A stretch of 64,000 nucleotides of DNA from Thalassoroseus pseudoceratinae (GCF_011634775.1 NZ_JAALXT010000004.1:248001-312000), one strand, 5' to 3'. Counted from the stretch's first letter, positions 46,439-57,510 are shown. Translations and numbers: made by a program. The notes: generated by a model not told the origin, from the sequence alone.

Positions 46439-46747
46439 GTGAGCAATGCTTCGTTCTCATATCAAGCCGACGACGAGTTAGAGCGACTCCCGGAAGATCA
46501 AGGTGTCGCGTACATCTCGGATTATGAAGGCTACTTCGAAGATGAAGACTTCGATCCACTCAGCCTAAACCCACACACCCCGACTGAGGCAAAACCCGGA
46601 TCGGAAGACAAGGTCAAAATGCTCGCCGCCCGATACGCCGCCGGTCTGCCGCTTTGGCACGACAGCGACTGTTACGACCACGGTCCTGAACATATCGAGG
46701 ACGAGGAAGACGAGTTCGACGACGCTCTGGAATTTCTCGAAGACTAG
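46439..46747 (+). CDS. Small strongly acidic protein
   Basis: A 102-residue protein with many Asp and Glu residues (YEGYFEDEDFDPLSLN; HIEDEEDEFDDALEFLED). It starts with GTG at 46439, preceded by a very strong ribosome site (AGGAGGT), which decides the start. No domain is recognised. A perfect terminator follows, so it is a single-gene unit with efficient translation. It may be a small binding partner or a chaperone-type acidic protein. Confidence 0.7.
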   Translation: MSNASFSYQADDELERLPEDQGVAYISDYEGYFEDEDFDPLSLNPHTPTEAKPGSEDKVKMLAARYAAGLPLWHDSDCYDHGPEHIEDEEDEFDDALEFLED

Positions 46748-46775
46748 TCGCCGAGATTGCTAACGACCATTTTTC

Positions 46776-46806
46776 AAGCCTCCGATTTTGTCGGAGGCTT
46801 TCTTTG
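46776..46806 (+). terminator. Intrinsic terminator after the small acidic gene
   Basis: Arms AAGCCTCCGA (46776-46785) and TCGGAGGCTT (46791-46800), five-base loop, then TCTTTG. It lies 29 bases past the stop codon. Confidence 0.85.
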
Positions 46807-47144
46807 CGCGCAGACCTTTGGAAATGCGACAACTGATTAAGTCCATCTGGGAAATTTCGACGGACCGAACGGCAAAACGATCATAGAGTGTGTGAGAGGA
46901 ACTAAGTTTTTCACCGTTGATCGAAATTTGCCAAGTCGGGCAGGAAACCCAATCAATCATGAGGCAAACTCAATCAGACCGTATGCCAACCGCCGTTCCG
47001 GTCTTTCGGTTTCTTCCGATTTTGGCATGTGACTTGCGAAGATTTCGTTTGAACCGATGCCCTGGGCATCAAGACTACCGAACTTCACGGTTCCACCGTT
47101 CTCTTTCCTGACTCCCATTCGGAAATCATTCGCCTGGAGATATG
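46807..47144. other. Intergenic region before the BON-like gene
   Basis: About 340 bases with no supportable gene. Short frames on both strands look random. Confidence 0.35.
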
Positions 47145-47405
47145 ATGTCGACCTACTGCCTCGATTTTGCATTGACGACTGATCCATCCGGAACCGTTGG
47201 CGCCGTGGCTTCAGCGGATGAGATGCTCCACAGCGTTCGATCCCTGACTGGCCAGCGAGTTCGCCGACTGGAGATCCTCTGCGAGGGAAACCACATTCTC
47301 GTAACGGGGATCTGCCGCGATTGGGAAACGAAACAACTCGTCACACAAGCCATTCGCAGCGCGGAACCCGGTGTGCTGGTCCAGAACGAAATCCGGATTC
47401 ACTGA
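47145..47405 (+). CDS. Small BON-like protein
   Basis: An 86-residue protein. The region GQRVRRLEILCEGNHILVTGICRDWETKQLVTQAIRSAEPGVLVQNEIRIH has the strand-helix order of a BON domain (binding of phospholipid or peptide), whose hallmark is a Gly before the helix and a final V-N-x-I. The second of two adjacent ATGs, 47145, has better spacing from GGAG than 47142. It is convergent with the propeller gene. Confidence 0.65.
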   Translation: MSTYCLDFALTTDPSGTVGAVASADEMLHSVRSLTGQRVRRLEILCEGNHILVTGICRDWETKQLVTQAIRSAEPGVLVQNEIRIH

Positions 47406-47409
47406 GTTC

Positions 47410-48654
47410 TCAGGGAGTCGCCGAGACACGGTACAACTGTGTCTCAGTGCGGATTAGCAGGTCTTTCTCAGCAACCGCATACGAAGCCAACGTGCGTTCC
47501 TTCATGTCATTTTCAGCGAGGACTTCGTATTCCTTCGAGGCTCGAACGACGGTCCCGACGCCTTGCTCACTCTGGAAATAAACGCGTCCCTCACTATACA
47601 ACGGCGACGCGGAATAATTCCCACCAAGCCGCTTCTGCCAATGGACGGTCCCCGTCGCCGCGTCTACACAGGTCCCGATACCACGATCACTGACGAGGAA
47701 CACCATCCCGTCAACATAGACAACCGATGGCGTATGCGGGGCACCTCGTTGGAGTTTCCAAACGATTTCAGCCTCGGAATCTTGCGTGCCGGGACGAATG
47801 GCCAAGAGCTGAGACGTGTTGTAACTTGTGGCGAGATAGAGCAATCCGCCACCGTACACCGGACGCGGAATCACCGAGTAGCCGGAGTAGGGCAGTGACC
47901 ACAGTTCCCGACCATCCTGTGGTGCGTATGCGACGACCTGATCGGTCGCGGGGCTGATGATCTGGGTTTGGCCGTCCACTTCGATCGCCAACGGCGTGCT
48001 AAAGGAGAACTTCCGAGAATTCTTGATGGCCGGCCGATCTTTTTTCCACCGAATCTTCCCGGTCGATTTGTCCAGGGCGACCACAAATTGCACATCGGAA
48101 CCGTCACAACTGAAAACCAGCAAATCATCGACCAGAATCGGTGACCCGCCGGTCCCGTGTTGCATGCGGTAGTCAATTCCCGTCTGACGCCAGAGAACTT
48201 TGCCATCGGTTGTCAGGGCAGCGGTTCCGTAGGCACCGAAGTGGACGAAGATATGTTCGCCATCGGTGATCGGCGTTGGGCTGGCGTGGCTGTTCTTTTT
48301 GTGCATCGAAGTGTCTCGCGGCGCGAAGACTTCGACATTCCAGTTGGGTTTTCCCGTCGCGACATCGAACGACAACACGCGAAGCTTCTGGGGACCGGAT
48401 TGATCATCCTCCGCCCCGACCGCTGTCGTCAGGAAGATTTGCTCACCAAGCACGATCGGCGAAGACCACCCCAAACCGGGAACCGGTGTCTTCCAGACGA
48501 CGTTCTTGTCTGGCGACCATTCGACTGGCAACCCGCTGACTGTGGCGATGCCTTCACCAGTCGGCCCACGAAACTCCGGCCAATTGGCGGACTGCCCCAT
48601 TGTTGGCCAAACGAGAACCCAAACGAGTGCGGCGATCGAAAAATGATTCTTCAT
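47410..48654 (-). CDS. Secreted PQQ-like beta-propeller protein (second copy)
   Basis: About 414 residues with a signal peptide (MKNHFSIAALVWVLVWPTMGQS) and a beta-propeller (NWPEFRGPTGEGIATV; GKPNWNVEVFAPRDTSMHKKNSHASPTPI; GTVHWQKRLGGNYSASPLYSEGRVYFQS). It is a paralogue of the protein encoded at 42343-43614 and the pair shows the same segment order. No PQQ-binding residues are evident. ATG 48654 is preferred because GGAAAG precedes it. Confidence 0.9.
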   Translation of the reverse strand: MKNHFSIAALVWVLVWPTMGQSANWPEFRGPTGEGIATVSGLPVEWSPDKNVVWKTPVPGLGWSSPIVLGEQIFLTTAVGAEDDQSGPQKLRVLSFDVATGKPNWNVEVFAPRDTSMHKKNSHASPTPITDGEHIFVHFGAYGTAALTTDGKVLWRQTGIDYRMQHGTGGSPILVDDLLVFSCDGSDVQFVVALDKSTGKIRWKKDRPAIKNSRKFSFSTPLAIEVDGQTQIISPATDQVVAYAPQDGRELWSLPYSGYSVIPRPVYGGGLLYLATSYNTSQLLAIRPGTQDSEAEIVWKLQRGAPHTPSVVYVDGMVFLVSDRGIGTCVDAATGTVHWQKRLGGNYSASPLYSEGRVYFQSEQGVGTVVRASKEYEVLAENDMKERTLASYAVAEKDLLIRTETQLYRVSATP

Positions 48655-48712
48655 GACAACTTTCCGTGAGTCAGAACGGAGGGCAATCGGTTTGGGCAGG
48701 GACGGCCCCGAA

Positions 48713-49192
48713 CTATTCGGGATCCTCGATCTTCGTGATTTCCATATTGAGTTTGCCACTCGGAATCTCAATCTCGACCTGATCACCAACCTTCTTGCCG
48801 GTGAGTCCTTCTGCGATCGGGCTATTGGTGAGGATCTTCATCGGCTCACAAGAGTAATCTTCCTCGCCCGGACCGACGAGTTCGTATTGCTCTTCCATTC
48901 CGTCGGACAGATCTTTGACGGTCACGACCGAACCGAATCCGACAACCCCCTTGGGCATCGCCGAGCGATCGACGATATAGCAGCTGGCGAGCTTGCTTTT
49001 GAGCTGGTGAATTTTCGCCTGGATCATGCCCTGGGTTTCGCGTTGCCCGTGGTATTCGGCGTTTTCGCTGAGGTCGCCTTCTTCACGAGCGAGCTTGATC
49101 AGCTCGGCAACTTCGGATTTCTGGACTTCGAGCTTGGCAATGTCCTCTTTGAGTTTGTCGTAGCCTTCTCGGCTGATGGGTTGCCGATCCAT
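48713..49192 (-). CDS. greA: Transcription elongation factor GreA
   Basis: A 159-residue factor that rescues backtracked RNA polymerase. The N-terminal coiled coil ([33 protein letters not shown]) carries the conserved acidic tip; the C-terminal domain has the usual GSVVTVKDL and [23 protein letters not shown]. It is 58 bases upstream of the propeller gene on the same strand. Confidence 0.96.
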   Translation of the reverse strand: MDRQPISREGYDKLKEDIAKLEVQKSEVAELIKLAREEGDLSENAEYHGQRETQGMIQAKIHQLKSKLASCYIVDRSAMPKGVVGFGSVVTVKDLSDGMEEQYELVGPGEEDYSCEPMKILTNSPIAEGLTGKKVGDQVEIEIPSGKLNMEITKIEDPE

Positions 49193-49425
49193 GACGGTCT
49201 CCGCAAGAGTGATTTTCTAGGCGGTTGAGAAACACCGATCACGATGAAAAATCGTCGCGTCAAACACTCCGCAACTGCGAGAGCCGAAAACGCGAAGCAA
49301 TTACCGCGAACGGTCATGTGTCAACGAAAGCCACGATGGCCGGTGCGCGCAGGCACTCGACCATCGTGGCGTGTCGTTTGAAAGTTGAACTATCGTAGCG
49401 ACTTAATCGCCGGACATGCAAGCAG

Positions 49426-50565
49426 CTAACTAATTTCCACCCACGAATGATCATGAGCGCTCTTTAGCACGGCGTCGCAAATCTTTTGCGTTTCCAAGGC
49501 ATCGCGGAACGTCGGTGCGACAGGATTTCCTTTTTCGTAGCCAGCGAGGAAATCGGCAACCTGGTGAATGAAGCTGTGTTCGTAGCCGATCTGCAAGCCC
49601 GGGACCCACCAGTGATCGAGATACGGCTGATCGCCATCGGAAACGTGAATGTTCCGCCAACCACGAACCACGGAATCATCGGCGTGATCGAAGTATTCCA
49701 GTCGGTGCAGGTCGTGCAAATCCCATTTGAGCGACGCTTTCTCACCATTCACTTCGAAGGTGTAGAGAGCCTTGTGACCGCGAGCGTATCGTGTGGACTC
49801 GAACAGCCCCAGCGAACCGTTCTGGAAGTGACACATGAAAGAACAAGCATCGTCGATTTTGACGGGTTTCTTCTCGCCGGTTTCGGCATCGGGCCGCTCT
49901 TTTACGAACGTCTCGGTCATGGCGCTGACGTCTTTGACGAGACCGTTCAGCCAAACCGCGGTGTCGATGCAGTGAGCGAGCAAGTCCCCCGTCACACCGG
50001 AACCGGCGGCATCAGCGTCGAGTCGCCAAGTGGCGGCACCACCTTGCGGGACGTCTTCGTTGATTGTCCAGTCTTGGAGGAAGTTTGCACGATAGTGGAA
50101 GATACGACCCAAGCGGCCTTCGTCAATCAACTGCTTCGCGAGCGTGACGGCGGGAAGTCGGCGGTAGTTGTACCACACGATGTTCGGAACGCCGGCCTTC
50201 TCGACCGCTTCGCACATTTCCTCGCCTTCAGCGACATCCATCGCGAGTGGCTTTTCACAAAGAATCGCCTTACCAGCTTCCGCCGCAGCAATCGCAATTT
50301 CCTTGTGCAAATTGTTCGGCGTACAGATATCGACTGCATCGATATCGTCTCGCTTCAGCATTTCCCTCCAATCGGTTTCGACGGACTCATAACCCCAAGT
50401 GTCCGCGAATACCTGGGCCTTGTCTTTGTTCCGAGCACAAACAGCTTTCAGGACCGGCTTGTACTCAAGTTCTGGGAAAAAGTGATTCGCCGAGGCATAC
50501 GCATTCGTGTGCGCTTTGCCCATAAACCCATAACCAATCATGCCGATATTGAGCGGCTTCGTCAT
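49426..50565 (-). CDS. Gfo/Idh/MocA-family oxidoreductase
   Basis: A 379-residue NAD(P)-dependent sugar oxidoreductase. The N-terminal Rossmann motif is [13 protein letters not shown]; the catalytic Lys lies in [15 protein letters not shown] (EKP). The C-terminal domain has typical sequence around [17 protein letters not shown]. It lies 60 bases downstream of the TIM-barrel gene, so the two probably form an operon for catabolism of an inositol- or sugar-like compound. Substrate not determinable. Confidence 0.94.
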   Translation of the reverse strand: MTKPLNIGMIGYGFMGKAHTNAYASANHFFPELEYKPVLKAVCARNKDKAQVFADTWGYESVETDWREMLKRDDIDAVDICTPNNLHKEIAIAAAEAGKAILCEKPLAMDVAEGEEMCEAVEKAGVPNIVWYNYRRLPAVTLAKQLIDEGRLGRIFHYRANFLQDWTINEDVPQGGAATWRLDADAAGSGVTGDLLAHCIDTAVWLNGLVKDVSAMTETFVKERPDAETGEKKPVKIDDACSFMCHFQNGSLGLFESTRYARGHKALYTFEVNGEKASLKWDLHDLHRLEYFDHADDSVVRGWRNIHVSDGDQPYLDHWWVPGLQIGYEHSFIHQVADFLAGYEKGNPVAPTFRDALETQKICDAVLKSAHDHSWVEIS

Positions 50566-50626
50566 TGTTCTTGACTCCTAAAAGTTTGATTTTGTTTCAT
50601 GTATCGCATGCAGTGCGGGAAAGTTT

Positions 50627-51658
50627 TCAACTCCAGCCGTGTGCGTCGCGGACTTCCATCATGGTTTTGAGGATGGTGTTCCAGGTTTCCGGTTTTTCGA
50701 GCATCGCGTTGGGGAACATGCAACCGTCCCAGCAGATGTGTTCGATGCCACGTGATTGTGCGTCTTCGAGCCAATAGCCCGAACACTTCACGATATCGAG
50801 TTTGCCGTTCGGATCGTCGGCGGGGCAGTGGCGACCGGTTTTGTCGTGACTGCCAGTGCCATGCACGCTGCCGTCATTCTGGGCAACATGGAAATCGATC
50901 GTCCACGGCCGCAGGGCATCGGTCATTTGTTTGTAGGCGGCCCAGAATTCCTCTTCCGAGTAACCTTCGCTGAGCAATTTGTGCTCCGGGGCGTTGACGC
51001 CGAGGAGATACAAATACGTGTGAGCCAAGTCCGCTTGGAAGCCGAGCGTTTCAGGCATGTCGACGGCTTCGAGCAAGTCGACCATGTTCTTCCAAGAGTG
51101 CATTCCCGCCCAGCAAATCTCGCCTTCCGCGGCTAACCGTTCACCATGATCGGCGGCGATCTTGGCGGCTTTTTGGAAGGTGTCGGCGATCCGCTTCGTG
51201 TTGGCTTCCGGGTCTTTGTACCACTCGTCCGGTCCACCGGCGGAGTCGATGCGAATCACACCGTACTTCCGCACGCCATGCTCGTTGAACACTTTCGCGA
51301 TGCGACAGGCTTTCTCAATGGCAGTGAGGAACTTTTGCTGTTGCTCGTCATCACCCATGGCCGAATCACCAACGGTTCCCGGCCAAATCGGAGCCACGAG
51401 CGAACCGACCGTGAGGTTGTGTCCCGCGATTTTGTCCGCGATGGCTTTCAATTCGTCATCGCTGGCATCGGGGTCGGTGTGGGGATGAAATAGGAAGTAG
51501 TCGATTCCCTCAAACTTTTGGCCATCGACTTCGGCGGCGGCGGTCAGTTCAAGCATACGATCGAGACTAATCGGTGGTTCGGCATCTGGCTCGTCGCCGC
51601 CTTTCCCAACCAATCCTGGCCACATGGCGTTGTGCAATTTCGGAAGCGTGTGGGGCAT
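50627..51658 (-). CDS. Sugar phosphate isomerase/epimerase-type TIM barrel
   Basis: A protein of about 343 residues with features of the xylose-isomerase-like/IolE group: [51 protein letters not shown], and [14 protein letters not shown], which hold the conserved Glu, His and Asp metal ligands. It probably acts with the adjacent Gfo/Idh/MocA oxidoreductase. ATG 51658 is preferred because GAAGGA lies just upstream. Confidence 0.9.
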   Translation of the reverse strand: MPHTLPKLHNAMWPGLVGKGGDEPDAEPPISLDRMLELTAAAEVDGQKFEGIDYFLFHPHTDPDASDDELKAIADKIAGHNLTVGSLVAPIWPGTVGDSAMGDDEQQQKFLTAIEKACRIAKVFNEHGVRKYGVIRIDSAGGPDEWYKDPEANTKRIADTFQKAAKIAADHGERLAAEGEICWAGMHSWKNMVDLLEAVDMPETLGFQADLAHTYLYLLGVNAPEHKLLSEGYSEEEFWAAYKQMTDALRPWTIDFHVAQNDGSVHGTGSHDKTGRHCPADDPNGKLDIVKCSGYWLEDAQSRGIEHICWDGCMFPNAMLEKPETWNTILKTMMEVRDAHGWS

Positions 51659-52460
51659 TTTCGTGTTTTCCTTCTCGGCAATTGTCGACCGAAACAAATC
51701 CAAACCGACGGCATGCTGCCGGCTTGGGGACAATGGGCATGTCGGTTAATTCATGAAGTATCGCGTTGGACGCAGTTTCCGGCTCGGTCGAAGTCAGAAA
51801 GACTGGCGTCTTCCGGCGGGAAGGCCGGTTGAAATCTTGTGTGGCTCGTGTGAACCGGCATTCTGACTGTTTCGGCTGGGAATTTCAAAGCCGTGAGAAA
51901 TCCGAGTCAATCGAAGACGTTTCCATGTGACAACTTCGGTTTCGGCGAATGGCTGGGGACGGTCAAATCGCTTATGATAGATGCATCGAACACCGTCCTT
52001 GACGCGAGAATAGTTGACCTGAGCACCGTAACCACTCCTGTGCGGAGCGATTTGAACTCATCGACGGTGAATTCGTAGGAAATCCTGTGAGAGGTGAACA
52101 AACCGTGTGGACTGCTGGGAAAATCCTTGCGGCGGTTCGAGCATACGCGAAAACCAATGGCGACTGGGCGTTTTTCGATAGAGACGGCTACCATTGTCAG
52201 GTCGAAGCCGCGAACCGAATACGATACCCAGTTGTCTCTCAAATCTCGGCAAGGTGGTTGGTGAGGGTGTTCAGACTGGCCATGCAACGTGTCTGGATTG
52301 AACCGGGGAGCGATTAACACGACGCCTCGCTGACGATCAACGGCAACTTGACCGGCGACGATGTCTTGCCAAATTTTGCCGCACCGATTGCGAATCTTGT
52401 TCCCAATACGCAACAATCCGCCTAAATCGATTTCTTGTTTTGAGCTTGGACACAATCATC
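51659..52460. other. Long intergenic region upstream of argC
   Basis: About 800 bases between the minus-strand TIM-barrel gene and the plus-strand argC. Frames at 51907-52455 (minus) and 52087-52317 (plus) are not supported by a ribosome site or protein-like content; the plus frame (WTAGKILAAVRAYAKTNGDWAFFDRDGYHC) is the least unlikely. It must hold both promoters. Confidence 0.4.
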
Positions 52461-53468
52461 ATGACCCGCGTGGCAATTTTGGGGGCAACCGGTTACACGG
52501 CTTACGAATTGATCCGTATTCTCCTGCGGCATCCGCAAGTGGAGATCACCGCGGTCACCAGCCGAACCGACACGCGGCACATTACAGCCGTGCATCCGGC
52601 GTTCCATGGGATGCTCAATCTTTCGCTGGAGAACCTTTCCGCAGACGAATTAGCCAAGCGGGCGGACTATGTGTTCTGCTGCCTTCCGCACGGCGCTAGC
52701 ATGGAAACGATTCCCAAGCTGATGTCCGCCGGGGCGAAAGTCGTTGATTTGAGTGCCGACTACCGCCTCGATAGCCCCGCCGTTTATGAGCAGTGGTATG
52801 GCCTGGTGCACACCGATCCGACACGGTTGGGTGATGCGGTCTACGGTTTGCCGGAACTCTTTGCCGACAAAATTGCGGGGCAAGATCTGATCGCCAATCC
52901 CGGCTGTTACACCAGCACCTCGATTTTGGCTCTCGCACCGCTACTGGCTCAGAAGCTGATCAAGCCGCAGGGCATTATCATCGATGCAAAGAGTGGAGTC
53001 AGTGGAGCAGGGCGGACACCAAAGTTGACGAACTTGTATTCCGAGGTCAACGAAAGTTTCACCGCGTATGGGGTGGGAAACCATCGCCACACACCCGAGA
53101 TCGAACAGGTGCTCACTACGGTTTCCGAGCAAGAAGTCGGCGTGACCTTCACACCACACTTGGTTCCGATGGACCGTGGAATTCTTTGCACCATTTATGC
53201 TCAGCAAACTGGTGATCTCGGTCAAACGGAATTGCTGGAACGAGTCCGTGCGTTCTACAGCGGCAAACCGTTCGTGCGGGTGGTCGAGCACATTCCCGTC
53301 ACGAAACACGTGGCTCACACCAATTACTGCGACATCACCGTGCGTCTTTCCCGAGGACAGTTGATCGTGTTCGCCGCACTCGACAACCTCGTCAAAGGAG
53401 CCGCCGGAGTCGCGGTGCAGAATTTCAATTTACTCGCGGGTTATTCGGAAACGACAGCCCTCATCTAA
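52461..53468 (+). CDS. argC: N-acetyl-gamma-glutamyl-phosphate reductase
   Basis: A 335-residue enzyme of arginine synthesis that reduces N-acetylglutamyl phosphate. [19 protein letters not shown] is the nucleotide-binding start; catalytic Cys149 is in [18 protein letters not shown] and [20 protein letters not shown] are also typical. The frame extends a few codons upstream, but ATG 52461 gives the standard N-terminus. argJ follows after 14 bases. Confidence 0.96.
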   Translation: MTRVAILGATGYTAYELIRILLRHPQVEITAVTSRTDTRHITAVHPAFHGMLNLSLENLSADELAKRADYVFCCLPHGASMETIPKLMSAGAKVVDLSADYRLDSPAVYEQWYGLVHTDPTRLGDAVYGLPELFADKIAGQDLIANPGCYTSTSILALAPLLAQKLIKPQGIIIDAKSGVSGAGRTPKLTNLYSEVNESFTAYGVGNHRHTPEIEQVLTTVSEQEVGVTFTPHLVPMDRGILCTIYAQQTGDLGQTELLERVRAFYSGKPFVRVVEHIPVTKHVAHTNYCDITVRLSRGQLIVFAALDNLVKGAAGVAVQNFNLLAGYSETTALI

Positions 53469-53482
53469 GTAGAGAGCGATCA

Positions 53483-54682
53483 ATGTCTGAGGAAATTTCG
53501 TTGCCACAAGGGTTTCAGGCGACTGGTCTGCATTGTGGAGTGAAATCCGATAGTAGTCTCAACGACCTCGCGGTTTTCGCTTCCGAACGACCATGTGCAT
53601 CGGCTGGTGTGTTCACGCAGAACCGCGTTGTCGGAGCGCCGGTGACGATCTCCCGCGAACGCACACCGAGTGCGTCGGCACGAGCTGTTGTGATTAACTC
53701 CGGCAACGCCAATGCCTGTACCGGACAACGCGGACTAGACGATGCCCGCACGATGACCCAGCAAGTCGCCGAACGCCTAAACTGCCCAGCGGATGACGTA
53801 TTGGTTTGCTCGACCGGTATCATCGGGCATTTCTTGCCGATGGACAAACTCAGCGACGGCATTCCTCAGGCGATGAACAATCTCGCGGCGGACACGTCCC
53901 ACTTCGAAGCCGCCGCCCGAGGAATGATGACGACCGATACCTTTCCGAAGATCGGTTCACGGACTGTGAACATTGGCGGGAAGCCGGTCACACTTTTCGG
54001 TGCCGCCAAGGGGGCGGCAATGATTGCTCCGAATATGGCGACGATGCTCTGCGTTGTCCTCACCGACGCCGCTCTCACGGTCGCAGATGCCGAACGGATG
54101 TTGAAACACTCCGTCGATCGCAGTTTCAACAGCATCAGTGTCGATGGCCATACCAGTACCAGCGACACGGTTCTGCTACTCGCCAATGGAGCGGCTGAAG
54201 TCGGCCCGACAAATGCCGACGAATCGCAGGCCTTGCTCGAAGCGCTCGACGATCTGACGGCGGAACTCGCTCAGATGATCATCCGTGATGCCGAGGGAGC
54301 GGATCACTTCATCACGCTCGACGTCACCGGCTTGGCCACCCGCGAAGACGCCTACCAAGTCGCCAAAACGATCGCCGAATCCGCCTTGGTGAAAACAGCC
54401 ATCGCCGGAGCCGACCCGAATTGGGGTCGCATCATCTCCGCCGCCGGATACAGTGGCATTCCCGTTGACCCGGAAAAAATGACGCTCCACATCAACGGCA
54501 CGCGCATCTTCCAAAACGGCTCCCCAACCGACTACGATGACGCCACCGTCTCCCAAACCTTGCGAGACAACCGTGAGGTCCACATCGAACTCGAATGCGG
54601 CCTGGGCGATGCAAACGTACGTTTCTGGACCAGCGATCTGACCCAAGAATACGTGCGACTGAACTCGGAATACACGACGTGA
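53483..54682 (+). CDS. argJ: Bifunctional glutamate N-acetyltransferase / ornithine acetyltransferase
   Basis: A 399-residue protein of the arginine pathway that recycles the acetyl group from N-acetylornithine to glutamate. The self-cleavage site is [14 protein letters not shown], with nucleophile Thr187; the usual consensus has Gly where the second Ala of KGAAM is found. [13 protein letters not shown] and [16 protein letters not shown] are other family motifs. argC and argJ form an operon (14-base gap). The stop is 6 bases from the stop of the convergent POTRA gene. Confidence 0.95.
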   Translation: MSEEISLPQGFQATGLHCGVKSDSSLNDLAVFASERPCASAGVFTQNRVVGAPVTISRERTPSASARAVVINSGNANACTGQRGLDDARTMTQQVAERLNCPADDVLVCSTGIIGHFLPMDKLSDGIPQAMNNLAADTSHFEAAARGMMTTDTFPKIGSRTVNIGGKPVTLFGAAKGAAMIAPNMATMLCVVLTDAALTVADAERMLKHSVDRSFNSISVDGHTSTSDTVLLLANGAAEVGPTNADESQALLEALDDLTAELAQMIIRDAEGADHFITLDVTGLATREDAYQVAKTIAESALVKTAIAGADPNWGRIISAAGYSGIPVDPEKMTLHINGTRIFQNGSPTDYDDATVSQTLRDNREVHIELECGLGDANVRFWTSDLTQEYVRLNSEYTT

Positions 54683-54688
54683 TCAACT

Positions 54689-57349
54689 CTACAAAGACGG
54701 TTCAATCAGCGGGTCATCCATTGGCAAAAGAGAATTCGTGCCTTTGGATGGATCGACGAACTGGATGTTCGAGCCATCTTTAAATTGCGGCATGAGCTTG
54801 TCGAAAGAATATTCTTCGAAGTCGACTTGCATGAATTCCGCAGGTTTGGGTAGGTGGCTTTTCAACCGAGTTTCAACCAACTCACGCAGACCGGATTCCC
54901 ACGCCAACACGATTGATTCGATCAATTGCTCTCGCGGTCGATCTTTCGGCACGGCCTGAATTCGAGCGAACAGCGTCCGACATTGTTCCCGCTGTTTGTC
55001 GGACTTGATCGCGGCAAGAAGTTCCTCGATTTCTTCCGGTGTGAATTCCTGCAAGGCGGTAAAAATCGGATCGCAGACTTTTAGGAACATCGCATCTTTC
55101 GACAAAACCGGCTTCAACTCCCGTCGCAGCGATTCGGTATCTAACCGACTCACGCCAGCTTTGGCAAATTCGATTGCTTGCGGTGACTTCACCAACGCGA
55201 ACAATTCAGAAACATACAAACACGTCAGCGGTCCACAATCGTCGGCTTGCAGTAATTGAGAAAGGTTTTGCCCCGCCTCCGCAAACCGTCCCGTACAGAA
55301 CAAAGCCACATTCCATCCAACGCGTCCGGGGGCTGTGTCTTGGTCGAACAGGGCATTGCTGATTTGAAACACCCCACGCGAAATCGGCTTGGCCATCCCA
55401 AACAACATCTCGTTCAATCCTGGTAGGCGAATTTCGCTGCCATCGGTCGGGGACGGCAGTGTGAATTCTGCCTGCTCGTCGTTCTGCTTCCAGACTTCTT
55501 GGCTGAGTGTCTCAAGTCCCGAAAAAGCATTGTGACGAGAGAGGTTTCGGAGACACAAAATCAACGCCCGATTTTGCGACGTCTCGGAAACCCGATTCTT
55601 TTGGGTGGCTGCGGAGGTATCGCTGACGAGAACCAATTCCTCGAACAGAAACCCGACCCATGTCGACAGAGGTGTGGTTTGAGATCCTGAGGTGAACTCT
55701 TGGGTTTCTTGACGGATTGATTGGAGTCGCCGCTGAAATTCGCCCGGTACGATGGTCACATTCGGTTTCGCCCCTACAGGAGCTTTTCTGTTGAAAGCAT
55801 GGAAGCCCATCGGCCGACCCGTTGCAAAATCCATGCGGGCCGGGTTTTCCGGCGAGCCGTACACGACTTCGTCGCCCTCGCGATGAGGGTTGTCCTCCTC
55901 ATCCCGTCCGGCCGCGATGGCATGACTGGCCGGATATTGAAAATCAAACCACTGATCAGGGGCCGGTTCCCCGAACTCATCGTTGACTCCAACAAAGTTC
56001 GGCATGCGATGACTGTGAATCCCACAACCGCCTTGCAATGAATGCATCCAGCATTGATTTTCCTCATCCCATTTGTACCGCAAACCGAGTGACAGACGGA
56101 TGTTGCCGGGAGACTGCAAACGAACGCGGTTGCGACTATGCCAAGAAATCATTTCCCAGCGGTCTTCCTCCAAAATGAGTGTCCATCGGAGTCGCCTTCC
56201 TTCATCGCGAGATTGCGATTCGACATCGAGTAGAATTCCGTTTTGAGAAGATGCGATGACGGTTTCTCGCAACGTCGACTCGAAAACCCCCTTTTGACCG
56301 ACATCGTCCGCCGCTTTCGATTTCTCGGCTTGATACACCAGATCGTCGTCAGATTGATGCCAATTCTGCCACCACATCGAATGACGCAACATCGCTTGAT
56401 CGATCTCCGTCAACTCCTCGCCCAAATACGGGCCGCGAGGTTGTTCAATGACTTCAACGACTAGCTCGCACGGCAACTCTTTGGCGATCGAGGGTAGAAC
56501 GTACAGGCGAGCTTCGAGGAAACAATAGGAGTCCAGCAATTTTTCTCGCCATGCATCAAGTCGGGTTTGGCTAATACGCTCACCGGTTTCGATCCCAAGG
56601 AACTTACGAATTTGATCGGGGCTATGATGCTCCACCCCATGAAAGGTGACCGTCTTGACGACCGCGGTCGGACCTTCGTTCGTGATCGTGATTTCCAGAT
56701 TCGCTTTGTCTTCGACGAGAACCAATCGGCATTCGAATTCCGGATAGAAGAACCCCTGAGCTTTCAAACCAGTGGCAATAGTCTCGTGAAGATGTTTTTC
56801 GGGATCGAGATGAAAGTTCGCCCACTCATCGCGATTCCATTTTTTCAGATCGCTTTGAATCTCGTCCGCGGGGACCGCTTTCTTTTCTATCTGCGCCGCC
56901 AAGTACCGAGCTTGCTTGGCGAAGGCGGATTCGTTGGAGGGATTTTCGACGAACTCCGTTAACGCCGCCCCGTCCACACTCTCCGGTCCACGGACCGTCA
57001 CCGCGCCAGCGCGATAACGCGGGCCTTCGGTAATGTGGACTTGAACGTGATCTTTGCAAAAGTTCACGTCGACTTCCGGCTTCGTAAAACCGGCTTGTTT
57101 GTAGCCGTCGATCAAGCGACCGGAGAGCACGAGGGCGAATTCGGTGCGTTCGACGTCTGCGGCAGCGGCGAGAAGGTAATCGAAATCGTTCGCAAGTGCA
57201 TCCCGAAGTTGCTCGGCTGTGAAGGTTTTTAGTCCTTCGAATCTGATTCGTTCCAGTTCACCCAGGTTGCCGACGAGTTCGGCGACCAATGCCGATCGAC
57301 TGAGGCTGAAGATAACGAAACACAGGGAAAACAATCGCCAACCGTTCAT
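54689..57349 (-). CDS. Large secreted protein with POTRA-like repeats
   Basis: About 886 residues. After a signal peptide (LFSLCFVIFSLSRSALVA) the first 330 residues contain three or four POTRA-like modules (LERIRFEGLKTFTAEQLRDALANDF; GPTAVVKTVTFHGVEHHSPDQIRKFLG), the type found in BamA/TamA outer-membrane assembly proteins. The remaining part is not a clear beta-barrel: it is mixed, with a helical C-terminal third. It could be an outer-membrane or periplasmic assembly protein of the planctomycete envelope. AGGAGG about seven bases upstream decides the ATG at 57349. It is divergent from the proline dehydrogenase gene. Confidence 0.8.
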   Translation of the reverse strand: MNGWRLFSLCFVIFSLSRSALVAELVGNLGELERIRFEGLKTFTAEQLRDALANDFDYLLAAAADVERTEFALVLSGRLIDGYKQAGFTKPEVDVNFCKDHVQVHITEGPRYRAGAVTVRGPESVDGAALTEFVENPSNESAFAKQARYLAAQIEKKAVPADEIQSDLKKWNRDEWANFHLDPEKHLHETIATGLKAQGFFYPEFECRLVLVEDKANLEITITNEGPTAVVKTVTFHGVEHHSPDQIRKFLGIETGERISQTRLDAWREKLLDSYCFLEARLYVLPSIAKELPCELVVEVIEQPRGPYLGEELTEIDQAMLRHSMWWQNWHQSDDDLVYQAEKSKAADDVGQKGVFESTLRETVIASSQNGILLDVESQSRDEGRRLRWTLILEEDRWEMISWHSRNRVRLQSPGNIRLSLGLRYKWDEENQCWMHSLQGGCGIHSHRMPNFVGVNDEFGEPAPDQWFDFQYPASHAIAAGRDEEDNPHREGDEVVYGSPENPARMDFATGRPMGFHAFNRKAPVGAKPNVTIVPGEFQRRLQSIRQETQEFTSGSQTTPLSTWVGFLFEELVLVSDTSAATQKNRVSETSQNRALILCLRNLSRHNAFSGLETLSQEVWKQNDEQAEFTLPSPTDGSEIRLPGLNEMLFGMAKPISRGVFQISNALFDQDTAPGRVGWNVALFCTGRFAEAGQNLSQLLQADDCGPLTCLYVSELFALVKSPQAIEFAKAGVSRLDTESLRRELKPVLSKDAMFLKVCDPIFTALQEFTPEEIEELLAAIKSDKQREQCRTLFARIQAVPKDRPREQLIESIVLAWESGLRELVETRLKSHLPKPAEFMQVDFEEYSFDKLMPQFKDGSNIQFVDPSKGTNSLLPMDDPLIEPSL

Positions 57350-57510
57350 CTGTCGGCCTCCTTGCCAACTTGGGGAGTTGGTTCTGGTTGGATGTTTAGT
57401 TCTGCACACCGGGATTGTGGTTTGGGGGTAAAAACTGGTCAAGATCGATCGTGTCTCTGCCGCTCACGCGGTCCCGTTGCTACAATCCCGTTTTGGACTT
57501 TTGGGTGTGG

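Noticed and set aside
51907-52455. Minus-strand frame of 182 codons upstream of argC
   Set aside because: No ribosome site, no recognisable motif, and it extends to the argC start; treated as intergenic.
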